A DNA stretch of 64,000 nt from Bacillota bacterium (GCA_017861315.1 JAGFXP010000002.1:37177-101176); one strand, 5' to 3'. Positions 35,276 to 43,964 are shown, counted from the stretch's first letter. The notes: a model not told the origin generated them from the sequence alone. Translations and numbers: made by a program.

Positions 35276-35788
35276 ATGAATTTAAGAAAAATGATTCTGA
35301 CTTCACTGTTTCTAGCACTGGGACTTGTACTTCACCAGGCCATGCCTCCGATACTGTTCGGAATGAAACCGGACATAATGATATGCATGATGTTTATCGC
35401 CATACTTCTTAACAAGGATGAATACAGGATGACTATCCTGATCGGGATTATCGGCGGATTGTTCGCAGCCATGACAACCACTTTCCCCGGCGGACAGCTT
35501 CCTAACATAATAGATAAGATGGTAACCGCAAACTGCATCTTCTTCCTCTACAAGGCCCTTGATAAAACGGCCAGCGACCAGGTTAAGGTTGTAATCGCAG
35601 CAGTAGCCGGAACACTCGTAAGCGGCACCGTATTCCTTGGTTCAGCCGCGCTGATTGTCGGACTCCCTGCTCCGTTCACTGCTCTTATGCTGGCTGTAGT
35701 ACTTCCTGCAACCGCAATGAATGCCATTGGCTGCTCCGTGCTTTACAACGCAACGGTAATATCTCTTAAGAGAGTCAGGGTTTACTAG
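35276..35788 (+). CDS. trpP: tryptophan transport protein TrpP
   Basis: A 170-residue integral membrane protein of the TrpP (YhaG) family, a small substrate-binding component type with about five helices: ILTSLFLALGLVLHQAMPPILFGMKPDIM, ICMMFIAILL, TILIGIIGGLFAAM, VVIAAVAGTLVSGTVFLGSAALIVG and ALMLAVVLPATAMNAIGCSVLYN. ATG preceded by AAAGGAGAG. No ECF ATPase genes are adjacent. The Trp T-box upstream supports tryptophan as substrate. Confidence 0.94.
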   Translation: MNLRKMILTSLFLALGLVLHQAMPPILFGMKPDIMICMMFIAILLNKDEYRMTILIGIIGGLFAAMTTTFPGGQLPNIIDKMVTANCIFFLYKALDKTASDQVKVVIAAVAGTLVSGTVFLGSAALIVGLPAPFTALMLAVVLPATAMNAIGCSVLYNATVISLKRVRVY

Positions 35789-35792
35789 AAAG

Positions 35793-35836
35793 AAAGGGCC
35801 ACACGCCCCGGAATATTTACCGGCGGCTGTGGTCCC
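35793..35836. terminator. bidirectional terminator, trpP / dcd
   Basis: GGGCCACACGCC / GGCGGCTGTGGTCCC imperfect stem; the minus side has TTTCTTT after it, the plus side only ATTTAT. Confidence 0.6.
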
Positions 35837-35845
35837 ATTTATGTT

Positions 35846-36370
35846 CTATTCAAAATCCTTGTAGAGCAGGCTCGGCTGCACCCCTTCGTTGTTCTGGTAC
35901 TTCCCGCTGCAGTACTGGTCATATTCGCCTTCAACGCTGTGATAGTATATCTGGCAGATTTCAACGCCCGGATAGATCCTGATAGGCTGGACGCAGAAAA
36001 TCTCAAGGGTCCAGAAGCCCTTAAAACCGACATCTCCGAAGCCGGCCGTAACATGTATGAATAGACCCAGCCTTCCGATCGAAGACCTGCCCTCTAGCAT
36101 GGGGACATAATTGTCCGTTGCGGTGTATTCCACCGTCCTTCCGAGATAAAGCTTCCCTGGTTCGAGCAAGAGCCCCTCTTCAGGGATGACGATCTTTTTG
36201 ACCTTGTTCTGCTTTTTCATGTCGAGGACATCCTCATCGTACACGAGAAGTTCGTCGTGAAGTTTCAGGTTGTAGCTGTTCGGATTGAGCTGCTTTTCGC
36301 TGAATGGCTCAATGACTATTTCTTTACCGATTTTGTTCTTGATCTCCCTGCCTGATAGTATCAATTGCAT
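35846..36370 (-). CDS. dcd: dCTP deaminase
   Basis: Makes dUTP (or dUMP in bifunctional relatives) from dCTP for thymidylate synthesis. The 174 residues show NPNSYNLKLHDELLVYD near 29, YLGRTVEYT near 75 and the active-site LEGRSSIGRLGLFIHVTAGFGDVGFKGFWTLEI near 93. The PSLLYKDFE C-terminal lid is intact. ATG after AAGGGGGAA. Followed upstream by flavodoxin and CobW-like genes in the same direction with short gaps. Confidence 0.94.
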   Translation of the reverse strand: MQLILSGREIKNKIGKEIVIEPFSEKQLNPNSYNLKLHDELLVYDEDVLDMKKQNKVKKIVIPEEGLLLEPGKLYLGRTVEYTATDNYVPMLEGRSSIGRLGLFIHVTAGFGDVGFKGFWTLEIFCVQPIRIYPGVEICQIYYHSVEGEYDQYCSGKYQNNEGVQPSLLYKDFE

Positions 36371-36393
36371 TTCCCCCTTAAACTTTTGTTGTC

Positions 36394-36846
36394 TTATGCA
36401 TATTCAATGAACCGGAGCGCAAAATTTTTGGCATCCAGTAAATCCTTCTCATTTGGCCTCCCCTTCGAAACACCGCCGACAATTTTCAGAAGCCCGTAAT
36501 CTGTAAAGCCTCTGCAGGCGAAGCCGCCCAGAACCTCGAAGCCCTTTCTTCTCAGCTCCTGCAGCATAACGCTGTTCTCCCCGGACTTCCCAAAGCCGCA
36601 GGTCGTGAACACGAATGCCTTCTTGCCGAGATTGCCCGGAAGCTTTTCGATGAAGCTCATCATGGCAGCATCAGGCCTTCCGCCGTATATGCCGCTGCCG
36701 AAGCCGATAAGATCGTAATCCTCCAGCTTAACGCCATCAGCTTCACCGATCTTCACCAAGTCTGCTCTTATCGCTTCAGCCATGGCTTTTGCCACCTTCT
36801 CGGTGTTCCCTTTATGGAATGAGGAATAAATTATCAGCTTTTTCAT
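36394..36846 (-). CDS. flavodoxin family protein
   Basis: A 150-residue flavodoxin-fold protein: IIYSSFHKGNTEKVAKAMAE is the FMN phosphate loop, GFGSGIYGGRPDAAM the second flavin loop, and VFTTCGFGKSGEN the third. Close to the short flavodoxins of anaerobes that serve as electron carriers or as oxygen-protection domains. The ATG at 36846 is favoured over the GTG three codons earlier because of AGGCGGTG spacing. Confidence 0.87.
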   Translation of the reverse strand: MKKLIIYSSFHKGNTEKVAKAMAEAIRADLVKIGEADGVKLEDYDLIGFGSGIYGGRPDAAMMSFIEKLPGNLGKKAFVFTTCGFGKSGENSVMLQELRRKGFEVLGGFACRGFTDYGLLKIVGGVSKGRPNEKDLLDAKNFALRFIEYA

Positions 36847-36892
36847 CAAATTCACCGCCTGGTTTATAGTTTGATAATATTATACTATGCAG

Positions 36893-37825
36893 TTAGCTTA
36901 GATTCATCTTTTTTCCGATAATCCTTTCCCAGCATCCCTCAATGGTCTCTCGCGCCGACTTTCCGGTTCTTGACACAAGGACCAGTATGGATCCCCTTTC
37001 AGATAGGCCGGAAGCCGAGTATTCAACCCTTCCATCCATAACATCCACAAGGTTCCAGCCATCCTCCAGCTTAAAATATCCCTTTATCCTGTAGCAGACC
37101 TTCGAAGCCTCCTTGAGGAACCTGCTGAGCTCCGACTTTTTCAGGTCTCCATCATATCTCAGGATCATGTGTTCAGGCTTGCTTTCCAACGCTTCAGCCT
37201 CATCCTCGCAGGCTTTTGCATGGATGCCGAGAAGATCCTCTCCGAGGAAGCTATAATCGAACTTACCGAACTGCGATTCCTGTACGGTAACATCTTGATT
37301 CACGTCTGATATTTTCACCCTGATCCTCTCCAAGGTCTTTTTTCCTACAAGGTCTCTCTTGTTTATCACCGCAAGCTGGCAGTGCTCAAGCTGCTTCTTG
37401 ACGACATCCTGGTTTTCCAGCTGGTCCAGGAAGTAAAGTCCGTCAATTATGCAGATTGCTCCCTTGTACTTATAAACATCGCCTTTCCTTTCAGCAACCG
37501 CATCCATGACCCTGCAGAAGTTGTCCGGATCTATACTGCCCTGCTTCTCTATGAAAAGGTACTTCAGGGAATGGTCCGCCATTTCCGCCATGGCGTTTAT
37601 TATGTCGGAGCTTTTGCAGGAGCAGGAGATTGAGCCGTTTTTTCTGACCGTAAAGTTAATGCCGTTCTTTCTGAATACCTTCCCATCCCCCGGGACCCTT
37701 CTGAGCTCGCTGACTATTATGCCTATCTTCTCTTCAGACAAGTATGCTGACATGTTTTTCAGGAAAGAGCTCTTTCCTGAACCTGCGAAACCGCACAGGA
37801 TGTATATCTTCGTTTTTTCACTCAT
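36893..37825 (-). CDS. CobW-like (G3E family) GTPase
   Basis: A 310-residue metallochaperone-type GTPase with P-loop GFAGSGKSS (near 12), switch/Mg region FIEKQGSIDP near 90 and the guanine motif NKRD near 152; the C-terminal CobW domain covers about 215-305. The metal-binding CxCC motif expected near residue 65 is degenerate (ISCSCKSS), so cargo may differ from zinc. ATG after TTGGAGG. Member of a loose cluster with flavodoxin and dcd; no cobalamin genes are close. Confidence 0.85.
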   Translation of the reverse strand: MSEKTKIYILCGFAGSGKSSFLKNMSAYLSEEKIGIIVSELRRVPGDGKVFRKNGINFTVRKNGSISCSCKSSDIINAMAEMADHSLKYLFIEKQGSIDPDNFCRVMDAVAERKGDVYKYKGAICIIDGLYFLDQLENQDVVKKQLEHCQLAVINKRDLVGKKTLERIRVKISDVNQDVTVQESQFGKFDYSFLGEDLLGIHAKACEDEAEALESKPEHMILRYDGDLKKSELSRFLKEASKVCYRIKGYFKLEDGWNLVDVMDGRVEYSASGLSERGSILVLVSRTGKSARETIEGCWERIIGKKMNLS

Positions 37826-37867
37826 GGCTTGCCTCCAAATAAATTCTTAAATATATATCATTATAGC

Positions 37868-37903
37868 ATAAAAGGGAGGCAAAATAATTCGCCACCCTTT
37901 CAT
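37868..37903 (-). terminator. megL terminator
   Basis: AAAGGGTGGC / GCCTCCCTTTT stem (37870-37900) followed by T on the minus strand. Confidence 0.8.
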
Positions 37904-37939
37904 CAATGAATATTAACTTTTAGATTTCTTTTACCGCGC

Positions 37940-39142
37940 CTATTTTACTATCAGATCCAGCGCCTGTTTAAGGTCTGCAATGATGTCTTCCACGTCTTCA
38001 AGGCCTACTGCAAGCCTAACCAGACCGTCGCTTATTCCTGCGGCCTGTCTTTCCTCACATGTGTAAGGCGAGTGTGTCATTGAAGCAGGGTGCTGGATCA
38101 GCGTTTCAGCATCTCCCAGCGAAACAGCCAATGTACAAACTTTTACGTTGTTCATGACCACTTTTCCTTCTTCTACTCCGCCTTTTAGCTCGAATGCAAT
38201 CATCCCCCCCGGTAATGACATTTGCTTCTTTGCTAATTCATACTGCGGGAAGCTCTTTAATCCAGGATAGTAAACTTTATCTACTGCAGGATGAACTTCC
38301 AGGAACTCTGCAACCTTCATTGCATTTTCACAGTGCTTTTCTACTCTGAGCGAGAGCGTTTTCATTCCTCTCGCAATCAGGTATGCATCGAACGGGCTTA
38401 ATACAGCTCCGGTCATGTCTTTTATTCCGAAAAGCCTTACGTTGTCTACGAATTCCTGCTTTCCGCAAACGAAGCCGGCTATAACATCTCCGTGTCCGTT
38501 CAGGTATTTTGTTGCAGAATGAAGAACAACATCGGCACCGAATTCTATCGGCCTCTGAGTGTATGGCGTGCAGAACGTATTGTCTACCATTACTATACAG
38601 CCCTCAACCTTGTGAGCTATTTTTGATACAGCTTCCATGTCGGTTATTTTTAATGTAGGATTTGCAGGAGTCTCAAGGTATACAACCTTTGTATTAGGTC
38701 TCATAGCCTTTTCAAGCGCTCCCAGGTCTGAAGTGTCTACGAATGTAACTTCCACGCCGTATCTTGTAAGCCCATGGCTCAAAAGTGCAAATGTGCAGCC
38801 GTACAGGGTTTCATCGGCAACAACATGGTCTCCTGCTTTCAAAGCAGTCCACAATGCAGCTGATATAGCGCCCATTCCCGATGCTGCTGACATGCAGGCT
38901 TCAGCGCCTTCCAGAATAGCAAGCTTTTCTTCCACAACAGAGTTGGTTGGATTTCCAAGTCTCGAGTAGATGTATCCCGGCTCTTTTAATGCAAATCTAT
39001 CTCCACCCTGCTCTGCTGAATCAAAAACAAAGGTTGAAGTCTGATATATAGGAGTTGCAAGTGCTCCGAATGCATTCTTGGTTACTCCTCCATGAATTGC
39101 CCTTGTTGAAAAACCCATTTTCTCTACAAAATCTCTTTTCAT
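37940..39142 (-). CDS. megL: methionine gamma-lyase
   Basis: A cytosolic PLP enzyme (400 residues, Cys/Met metabolism family) that splits methionine to methanethiol, 2-oxobutyrate and ammonia. Diagnostic residues: the MGL-type cysteine in DETLYGCTFALLSHG (near 115) and the PLP lysine in VLHSATKYLNGHGDV (near 210); YSRLGNPTNSVVE and HPASMTHSPY also fit. The Cys distinguishes it from cystathionine gamma-synthase and O-acetylhomoserine lyase. Preceded by a consensus sigma-54 promoter and the gene for a TyrR-like activator, so probably induced by its amino-acid substrate. Own terminator. Confidence 0.93.
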   Translation of the reverse strand: MKRDFVEKMGFSTRAIHGGVTKNAFGALATPIYQTSTFVFDSAEQGGDRFALKEPGYIYSRLGNPTNSVVEEKLAILEGAEACMSAASGMGAISAALWTALKAGDHVVADETLYGCTFALLSHGLTRYGVEVTFVDTSDLGALEKAMRPNTKVVYLETPANPTLKITDMEAVSKIAHKVEGCIVMVDNTFCTPYTQRPIEFGADVVLHSATKYLNGHGDVIAGFVCGKQEFVDNVRLFGIKDMTGAVLSPFDAYLIARGMKTLSLRVEKHCENAMKVAEFLEVHPAVDKVYYPGLKSFPQYELAKKQMSLPGGMIAFELKGGVEEGKVVMNNVKVCTLAVSLGDAETLIQHPASMTHSPYTCEERQAAGISDGLVRLAVGLEDVEDIIADLKQALDLIVK

Positions 39143-39180
39143 ACAATACCTCCAAAAAATTTACTTATGCTGTATATTAG

Positions 39181-39196
39181 AGCAAGAAGCGTGCCA
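39181..39196 (-). promoter_or_regulatory. sigma-54 promoter (-24/-12) of megL
   Basis: Reads TGGCAC-N5-TTGCT on the minus strand, exactly the same core as the promoter at 20620-20635. Start near 39169, leader about 27 bases. Located between the activator gene and megL. Confidence 0.93.
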
Positions 39197-39236
39197 AGCA
39201 TTCGAAGCAAGGAACAGGGCCAAACAAAAGAAAAGC

Positions 39237-39252
39237 GGAAATATATATTTCC
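39237..39252. promoter_or_regulatory. 16-base perfect palindrome (activator site or terminator)
   Basis: GGAAATATATATTTCC. Its centre is about 75 bases upstream of the predicted sigma-54 start, suitable for an enhancer site. On the minus strand it is flanked as GTGGAAAT...ATTTCCGC and followed by TTTTCTTTT, so it may instead, or also, terminate the activator transcript. Confidence 0.5.
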
Positions 39253-39287
39253 ACTTTCAGCATTTAAACGGTTACATTAGTTTCCTT

Positions 39288-39307
39288 GTGGCAATTTTTA
39301 TTGCCAC
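39288..39307. promoter_or_regulatory. 20-base palindrome at the activator stop codon
   Basis: GTGGCAAT-TTTT-ATTGCCAC, perfect eight-base arms, spanning the stop codon of the activator gene and about 130 bases upstream of the megL start; second candidate enhancer site. Confidence 0.45.
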
Positions 39308-40857
39308 TCTATGTTGTATTTCTTTATTTTGTTTATTATCGTGGTATGGGATACACCCAAAGCTTTTGCGGTCTTCCTTATGGTCTTGTTTTTTTCAAGG
39401 GAGTTCATGATCTTCTCCTTTTCGAAGATATCAACCGCCTCGCTCAGCTTTATCTCACCGCTCACAGTGTGGTTCTCGAACTTCTGCGGGATTTCGCTGC
39501 CGATGTTCAGTATCAGGTCATCTTCTGTCAGGATGTTTTTCTCGCAGATATTCATCGCCCTCTCTATCACATTCTGAAGCTCCCTTACGTTTCCAGGCCA
39601 GTCATGCTGGAGAAGCCCGTTTATGAAGTCGGCGTTGGCTCCCTTGATATCCTTGAAAATCCTGCCGTTGATCTTTTCTATAAAAAATGAGACCAGGCCA
39701 GGGATGTCCTCAAGCCTTTTTCTCAGCGGCGGAATAAATATCGGGAAAACATTAAGCCTGTAGTAGAGGTCCTGCCTGAATTTGCCCTCCTTGACCATGG
39801 CTTCAAGATCCCTGTTCGTAGCCGTTATGAGCCTCACGTCCACATCTTCTTCCTTATTGCTGCCCAGCTTCCTGATCTTGTTCTCCTGCAGCACCCTGAG
39901 AAGCTTTGCCTGCAGAGAAAGGGACAGCTCCCCTATCTCGTCCAGAAAGAGAGTGCCTCCGTCCGCCTCCTTGATAAGTCCATCCCTCGCCGAGACAGCT
40001 CCCGTGAAGCTTCCCTTCTCGTAACCGAAAAGCTCGCTCTCTATCAGATTTTCCGGCAGTGCTGCACAGTTGATTGTGACGAAGCTTTCGTCCTTCCTAG
40101 GGGAAAGGTTCTTGATAGCTTTCGCAAAAAGCTCCTTGCCCGTGCCGCTCTCCCCCCTAAGGAGAACCGTTGAGTTCCCTTTCGCCACAGTTGCGGCCAG
40201 GTTCTTCACCCGTTCAAACACGAGGCTGCTCCCGACAATCTCAGAGAAAGCCCCCTTTTCCGTCGAGGTCACTGCGTTGACGAGCTTGATCACTTTGTTT
40301 ATATCCTTGAGCGTAGCCACTCCACCCACGGTTACATTCGCATCGTTCTTTATCGCTCTGCCTGTCGTTATGTAATGCACCTGGCCCCTGTCATTCTGCA
40401 GAATGAGCTCCACATTGTCGTAATTCTTGCCCGTCTTAAGCAGATCCATCAGCGGGGGATTCACGTTCAGCAGGTCTATGAGCTCCATACCCAGCACTTC
40501 CTCCTTGCTGTACCTGAACAGCTCTTCACAGTATTTGTTGAATATCTCGATCTTGCAGTCCCTGTCCACCATCAGGATGCCTTCATCCACTGTGTCTATA
40601 ACAGCCAGAAGCTTTTTTTCATTCTTTTCGTATTCCAGCAGGTCTGTTTCCGCAACCGTCTCCACGTCTTCAATGTCCTGGAGCTTTTTAATCACTTCTT
40701 TTTTCTGTTCCCCGGTTATCTCGTGGATTTTGATGTTCACCTTCCCCGGGAAAACCTCCACCGAGACCAGGCTGATGCCTTTTTTGGAGATCGCATTAAG
40801 TATGTCAACCGTAATGCCTACTCTGTCCTTAGCTGTTATTGCGAATCTGGTGTGCAT
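39298..40857 (-). CDS. TyrR-like sigma-54 activator (ACT-PAS-AAA+-HTH)
   Basis: 519 residues: ACT-type N-terminus (about 1-72, MHTRFAITAKDRVGITVDIL), PAS domain (about 78-190), AAA+ domain with Walker A GESGTGKE (about 233), sigma-54 loop GSFTGA (about 281), and a TyrR-type C-terminal helix-turn-helix (IRKTAKALGVSHTTIINKIKKY). ACT domains bind amino acids, which fits regulation of the adjacent megL from a sigma-54 promoter. It shares an operon with ThrE subunits. Unlike E. coli TyrR it retains the GAFTGA-type loop and so should work with sigma-54. ATG after GGGAGGT. Confidence 0.94.
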   Translation of the reverse strand: MHTRFAITAKDRVGITVDILNAISKKGISLVSVEVFPGKVNIKIHEITGEQKKEVIKKLQDIEDVETVAETDLLEYEKNEKKLLAVIDTVDEGILMVDRDCKIEIFNKYCEELFRYSKEEVLGMELIDLLNVNPPLMDLLKTGKNYDNVELILQNDRGQVHYITTGRAIKNDANVTVGGVATLKDINKVIKLVNAVTSTEKGAFSEIVGSSLVFERVKNLAATVAKGNSTVLLRGESGTGKELFAKAIKNLSPRKDESFVTINCAALPENLIESELFGYEKGSFTGAVSARDGLIKEADGGTLFLDEIGELSLSLQAKLLRVLQENKIRKLGSNKEEDVDVRLITATNRDLEAMVKEGKFRQDLYYRLNVFPIFIPPLRKRLEDIPGLVSFFIEKINGRIFKDIKGANADFINGLLQHDWPGNVRELQNVIERAMNICEKNILTEDDLILNIGSEIPQKFENHTVSGEIKLSEAVDIFEKEKIMNSLEKNKTIRKTAKALGVSHTTIINKIKKYNIEWQ

Positions 40858-40873
40858 ATTCCACCTCCCGTTT

Positions 40874-41335
40874 TTATGCTTCCGAACGGGACAGCTTTTT
40901 CCTGCTGCCGTTCAGAATCTTGACCATGAGCCTTACAGTTGTTGCGGAAAACATTATTCCAAAAGCGATGGCTCCTCCCGCAGCCATTGTCTGCATTCCG
41001 ATCACCAGAGCTTCAGAATAGTTCTGCAGTACAATGGCGTTTATGGTAAGGTACGCCTTCAGGCCCGGAACCAGCGGGAATATCCCCGGTATGGAGAATT
41101 GTATTGCCGGAGTCTTCAGAAGCCTTGCCATGACCTCGCTGTAGATACCCACAACAAAAGCACCAAAGAACGATGCGAGGATTATGCTAGGCATATACAG
41201 ATTATAGACAAGAAGGTATGCCGCCCATCCGAAGGCTCCGCAGAAACCTGTCCAAATAATTTTCTTCCTGTCTATGTTGAAGAGGATTACAGGGAATATG
41301 CTCCCGAAGAAAGCCAGTATCACCTGTTTTATCAT
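40874..41335 (-). CDS. ThrE-type threonine/serine exporter, C-terminal half subunit
   Basis: A 153-residue membrane protein with about five helices corresponding to the second domain of ThrE (DUF3815), here as a separate gene. The start overlaps the end of the N-terminal-half gene by four bases (ATGA), indicating stoichiometric production. Helical segments include VILAFFGSIFPVILFNI, AFGWAAYLLVYNLY and SIPGIFPLVPGLKAYLTINAIV. Works with the next protein to move small amino acids out of the cell. Confidence 0.9.
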   Translation of the reverse strand: MIKQVILAFFGSIFPVILFNIDRKKIIWTGFCGAFGWAAYLLVYNLYMPSIILASFFGAFVVGIYSEVMARLLKTPAIQFSIPGIFPLVPGLKAYLTINAIVLQNYSEALVIGMQTMAAGGAIAFGIMFSATTVRLMVKILNGSRKKLSRSEA

Positions 41336-42090
41336 GGCTTCACCCCTGTCCCGACTGTAAGCGCCGCTCCGATGCCTGCTCCGACAGCAGTAATGATGAG
41401 CATAGCTTCCCCGAATTTAGTGAAACCGGAGGTGAAATCTCCGTAAATAATATCCTTTATCCCGTTTGTAAGCGGCACTCCCGGCAGCAGTATCATTATG
41501 GCACCTGTTATGATGCTGCCTTTGCTCAGGATAGGAAGCATGCCCTCCGCAGCGATACTGGCCATGCCTATAATAAAGCCTGAGAAGAAGAATTCGAAAA
41601 ACTGGAAAAACCCAAGCTTAGATACCTTCTCCATCATGAAATAAATAAAGACGCTTATTGCCGCGGCGGCAATCGAATCGTAGATCGTCCCGTTGAAGAA
41701 AAGCGAATAGACGAAGGAGGTCATGCTCGCGGCAAGGATCCTCACGGGAAGGCTGAACTCCGGAGCGTTTTCAATCCCCTTCAGCATCTTTACAGCCTCG
41801 TCGTAATCCATGCTGTTTTTCTTGAAATCCCTCGAGAAGGAGTTGATCAGCTCTATCCTGTACAGGTCCACTCCGGCATTCCTGACTTTTTTAAGCGACG
41901 TCATTTTCTCCCCGCTGCTGTCAAGCACAGAAACCATGACTCCCTTTGCAGTTGTTATGCATTCGCATTGCAGGTCATACGCAGCGCATATCCTTTCGAT
42001 CGTCTCCTCTACCCTGTAAGTTTCCGCACCATTTTTCAGCAGTATCTGTCCAGAGGAAAGCGCGATTTCCAAAACCTGTTTTGTTTCCAT
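41332..42090 (-). CDS. ThrE-type threonine/serine exporter, N-terminal half subunit
   Basis: A 252-residue protein of the DUF1212 domain: a cytosolic N-terminal part (LEIALSSGQILLKNGAETYRVEETIERICAAYD) followed by about five transmembrane helices (ILAASMTSFVYSLFF, IAAAAISVFIYFMM, FFSGFIIGMASIAAEG, ITGAIMILLPGVPLTNGIKD, AMLIITAVGAGIGAAL). Start ATG 42090 lies seven bases after AGGGG; an in-frame TTG at 42111 is less likely. Pairs with the C-terminal half encoded next. Confidence 0.9.
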   Translation of the reverse strand: METKQVLEIALSSGQILLKNGAETYRVEETIERICAAYDLQCECITTAKGVMVSVLDSSGEKMTSLKKVRNAGVDLYRIELINSFSRDFKKNSMDYDEAVKMLKGIENAPEFSLPVRILAASMTSFVYSLFFNGTIYDSIAAAAISVFIYFMMEKVSKLGFFQFFEFFFSGFIIGMASIAAEGMLPILSKGSIITGAIMILLPGVPLTNGIKDIIYGDFTSGFTKFGEAMLIITAVGAGIGAALTVGTGVKP

Positions 42091-42100
42091 AATTGTCCCC

Positions 42101-42973
42101 TTATTTGTCAAGCAGCTCGAAAAGAACCTGGGTCCCCTTGTTCTCCTTGTTCTCCCTTACTATCTCGTCATAAAGCGATTTAGAAAGCTCAAGCCCCGGT
42201 GTCCACAAGCCCATTTTCTCAGCCTCGGCGAGCGCTATGTTCATGTCCTTGACCATGTGCTTCACATAAAAGCCCGGCTCAAAATCACCCTTAATCATTC
42301 TCGGCGCAAGGTTGCTCAGAGACCAGCTTCCTGCCGCTCCGGCGCCTATGCTTTCCAAGACTTTTGAAGGATCAAGGCCTGCTTTTTTTGCATAGACCAT
42401 AGCCTCGCTCACCCCGATCATGTTCGAAGCGATCGCTATCTGATTGCACATCTTTGTGTGCTGTCCTGCGCCGGCTCCTCCCTGCAGGATTATGTTCTTG
42501 CCCATAACCTGGAGAACCGGCATCATTTTTTCGAAGGCGTCCTTGTCGCCGCCAACCATTATCGTCAGAGTTGCGTTTTTAGCCCCAACGTCTCCGCCCG
42601 AAACCGGCGCATCCAGGGAATGTATTCCTTTAGCCTTCGCTTCGTCGTATATCCTCTTGGCAAGGGACGGTTCCGAAGTCGTCATGTCGATGACATATGA
42701 CCCTTCCTTTGCATTTTTCAGGATTCCCTTTTCTCCCAGGTATACTTCCTCAACATCCTTGGGGTATCCGACCATGGTAATAACCACGTCAGCCTCTTTC
42801 GCCACCTCAGCAACCGTATCCTTCCACACCGCCCCGTTCTCCACCAGCGAATCTGTGCTCGATTTCGTCCTGTTGTAGACGAGAACCTGGTAGCCTGCCT
42901 TAAGCAGGTGAGAGGCCATGCTCTTTCCCATAACCCCTATTCCTATAAAACCTATTGTGTTTTTTGTTTCCAT
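42101..42973 (-). CDS. 3-hydroxyisobutyrate dehydrogenase-family reductase
   Basis: A 290-residue NAD(P)-dependent beta-hydroxyacid dehydrogenase: Rossmann motif GFIGIGVMGKSMASHLLKAGY at the N-terminus, substrate loop DAPVSGGDVGAKNATLTIMVGG near 120, and catalytic Lys region GAGAGQHTKMCNQI near 168. Substrates of the family include 3-hydroxyisobutyrate, tartronate semialdehyde and related acids; context (FAH-family protein, ThrE, amino-acid regulator) suggests amino-acid catabolism. Gap of 65 bases behind the FAH gene. Confidence 0.88.
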   Translation of the reverse strand: METKNTIGFIGIGVMGKSMASHLLKAGYQVLVYNRTKSSTDSLVENGAVWKDTVAEVAKEADVVITMVGYPKDVEEVYLGEKGILKNAKEGSYVIDMTTSEPSLAKRIYDEAKAKGIHSLDAPVSGGDVGAKNATLTIMVGGDKDAFEKMMPVLQVMGKNIILQGGAGAGQHTKMCNQIAIASNMIGVSEAMVYAKKAGLDPSKVLESIGAGAAGSWSLSNLAPRMIKGDFEPGFYVKHMVKDMNIALAEAEKMGLWTPGLELSKSLYDEIVRENKENKGTQVLFELLDK

Positions 42974-43038
42974 ATTGCCTAATTCCTCCTTTTTAATAAT
43001 TTTCTTTTTTATATTTCTCGTAGAATTCCGGTATGTGC

Positions 43039-43902
43039 TTACTTTAATGTTGTTGTCAGGCTGCCTATTTTTTCAATGCCGACTGTGATCTTGTCCCCGG
43101 ATTTCAACCAGACCTGCTGACATTCAGGGTAACCCAGCACCACTCCGTCCGGGGTTCCTGAGTAGATGACATCTCCAGGTTTCAGAGTCATGAATTGCGA
43201 GATGTAACTAACTATTGTTGCGCAGTCAAAAATCATGAAGCTCGTGTTTGATGACTGGAGAGTTTTTCCGTTGACCTCACATTTTATTTCGAGATTGTTA
43301 GGATCAATCTCATCTGAAGTCACCAGATATGGGCCCATGGGAGCAAATCCGTCGCAGGTCTTTCCTAGAAGCCACTGTCCGCTGACAAACTGAAGATCCC
43401 TTGCCGAAAGGTCATTCCCCGCTGTGTACCCGAATACATAGGTCAGAGCATCTTCTTTAGGTACGTTTTTAGCCTCTTTTCCTATGACTATTACAAGCTC
43501 CGCTTCGTAGTCGAATTTATTCGCAGCCTTAGGGAGTTCAACGACGTCATTGTGAGCCGACAGGGCGTTGTTGAATTTGCTGAAGAGTATAGGCGCCTCA
43601 GGTACCTTCATTTCACATTCAGCCGCATGAGGTTTGTAGTTTAATCCTATGCAGAGGATTTTTTCAGGATTTAATATACAAGGCGCATATACCATGTTCT
43701 TCTCGCTTACGGTATCATCGTCCTTTTTCATTATCTCCTTCAATTCGCTTAGCGCTTTTTCTCCCCCCGCTATAACCTGCTCCATGGTAACTGGCGCCTT
43801 CATGGAATTCGCGTATGCAGCCTTCTCAACGTCTATTACACCTTTTTGCGTTTTTATGCCCAGACGGATCTCATTTCCCTTTTTAAAGTTAAGCAGCTTC
43901 AT
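43039..43902 (-). CDS. fumarylacetoacetate hydrolase-family protein
   Basis: 287 residues, FAH fold in the second half. Metal ligands appear in KFDYEAELVIVIGKEAKNV (near 128) and GYTAGNDLSARDLQF near 153, with KTCDGFAPMGPYL and YSGTPDGVVLG following. The family covers oxaloacetate decarboxylases, acylpyruvases and aromatic ring-cleavage hydrolases; which one this is cannot be told. First gene of a run through HIBADH, ThrE and the activator. ATG after GGAGGG. Confidence 0.87.
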   Translation of the reverse strand: MKLLNFKKGNEIRLGIKTQKGVIDVEKAAYANSMKAPVTMEQVIAGGEKALSELKEIMKKDDDTVSEKNMVYAPCILNPEKILCIGLNYKPHAAECEMKVPEAPILFSKFNNALSAHNDVVELPKAANKFDYEAELVIVIGKEAKNVPKEDALTYVFGYTAGNDLSARDLQFVSGQWLLGKTCDGFAPMGPYLVTSDEIDPNNLEIKCEVNGKTLQSSNTSFMIFDCATIVSYISQFMTLKPGDVIYSGTPDGVVLGYPECQQVWLKSGDKITVGIEKIGSLTTTLK

Positions 43903-43934
43903 TTTTTCCCTCCTTGTTTGTCATATGTAACTAT

Positions 43935-43964
43935 ATTATATGCTAAATATTCTGCCGATGCCAA
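43935..43964 (-). promoter_or_regulatory. sigma-A promoter of the FAH-HIBADH-ThrE-activator run
   Basis: Minus strand: TTGGCA (complement of 43959-43964), 18-base spacer, TATAAT (complement of 43935-43940), about 30 bases before the FAH start. Confidence 0.65.

Noticed and set aside
40427..41446. 339-residue plus-strand reading frame
   Set aside because: Antisense to the TyrR-like activator and ThrE subunits, no ribosome binding site, no domain; shadow of minus-strand genes.
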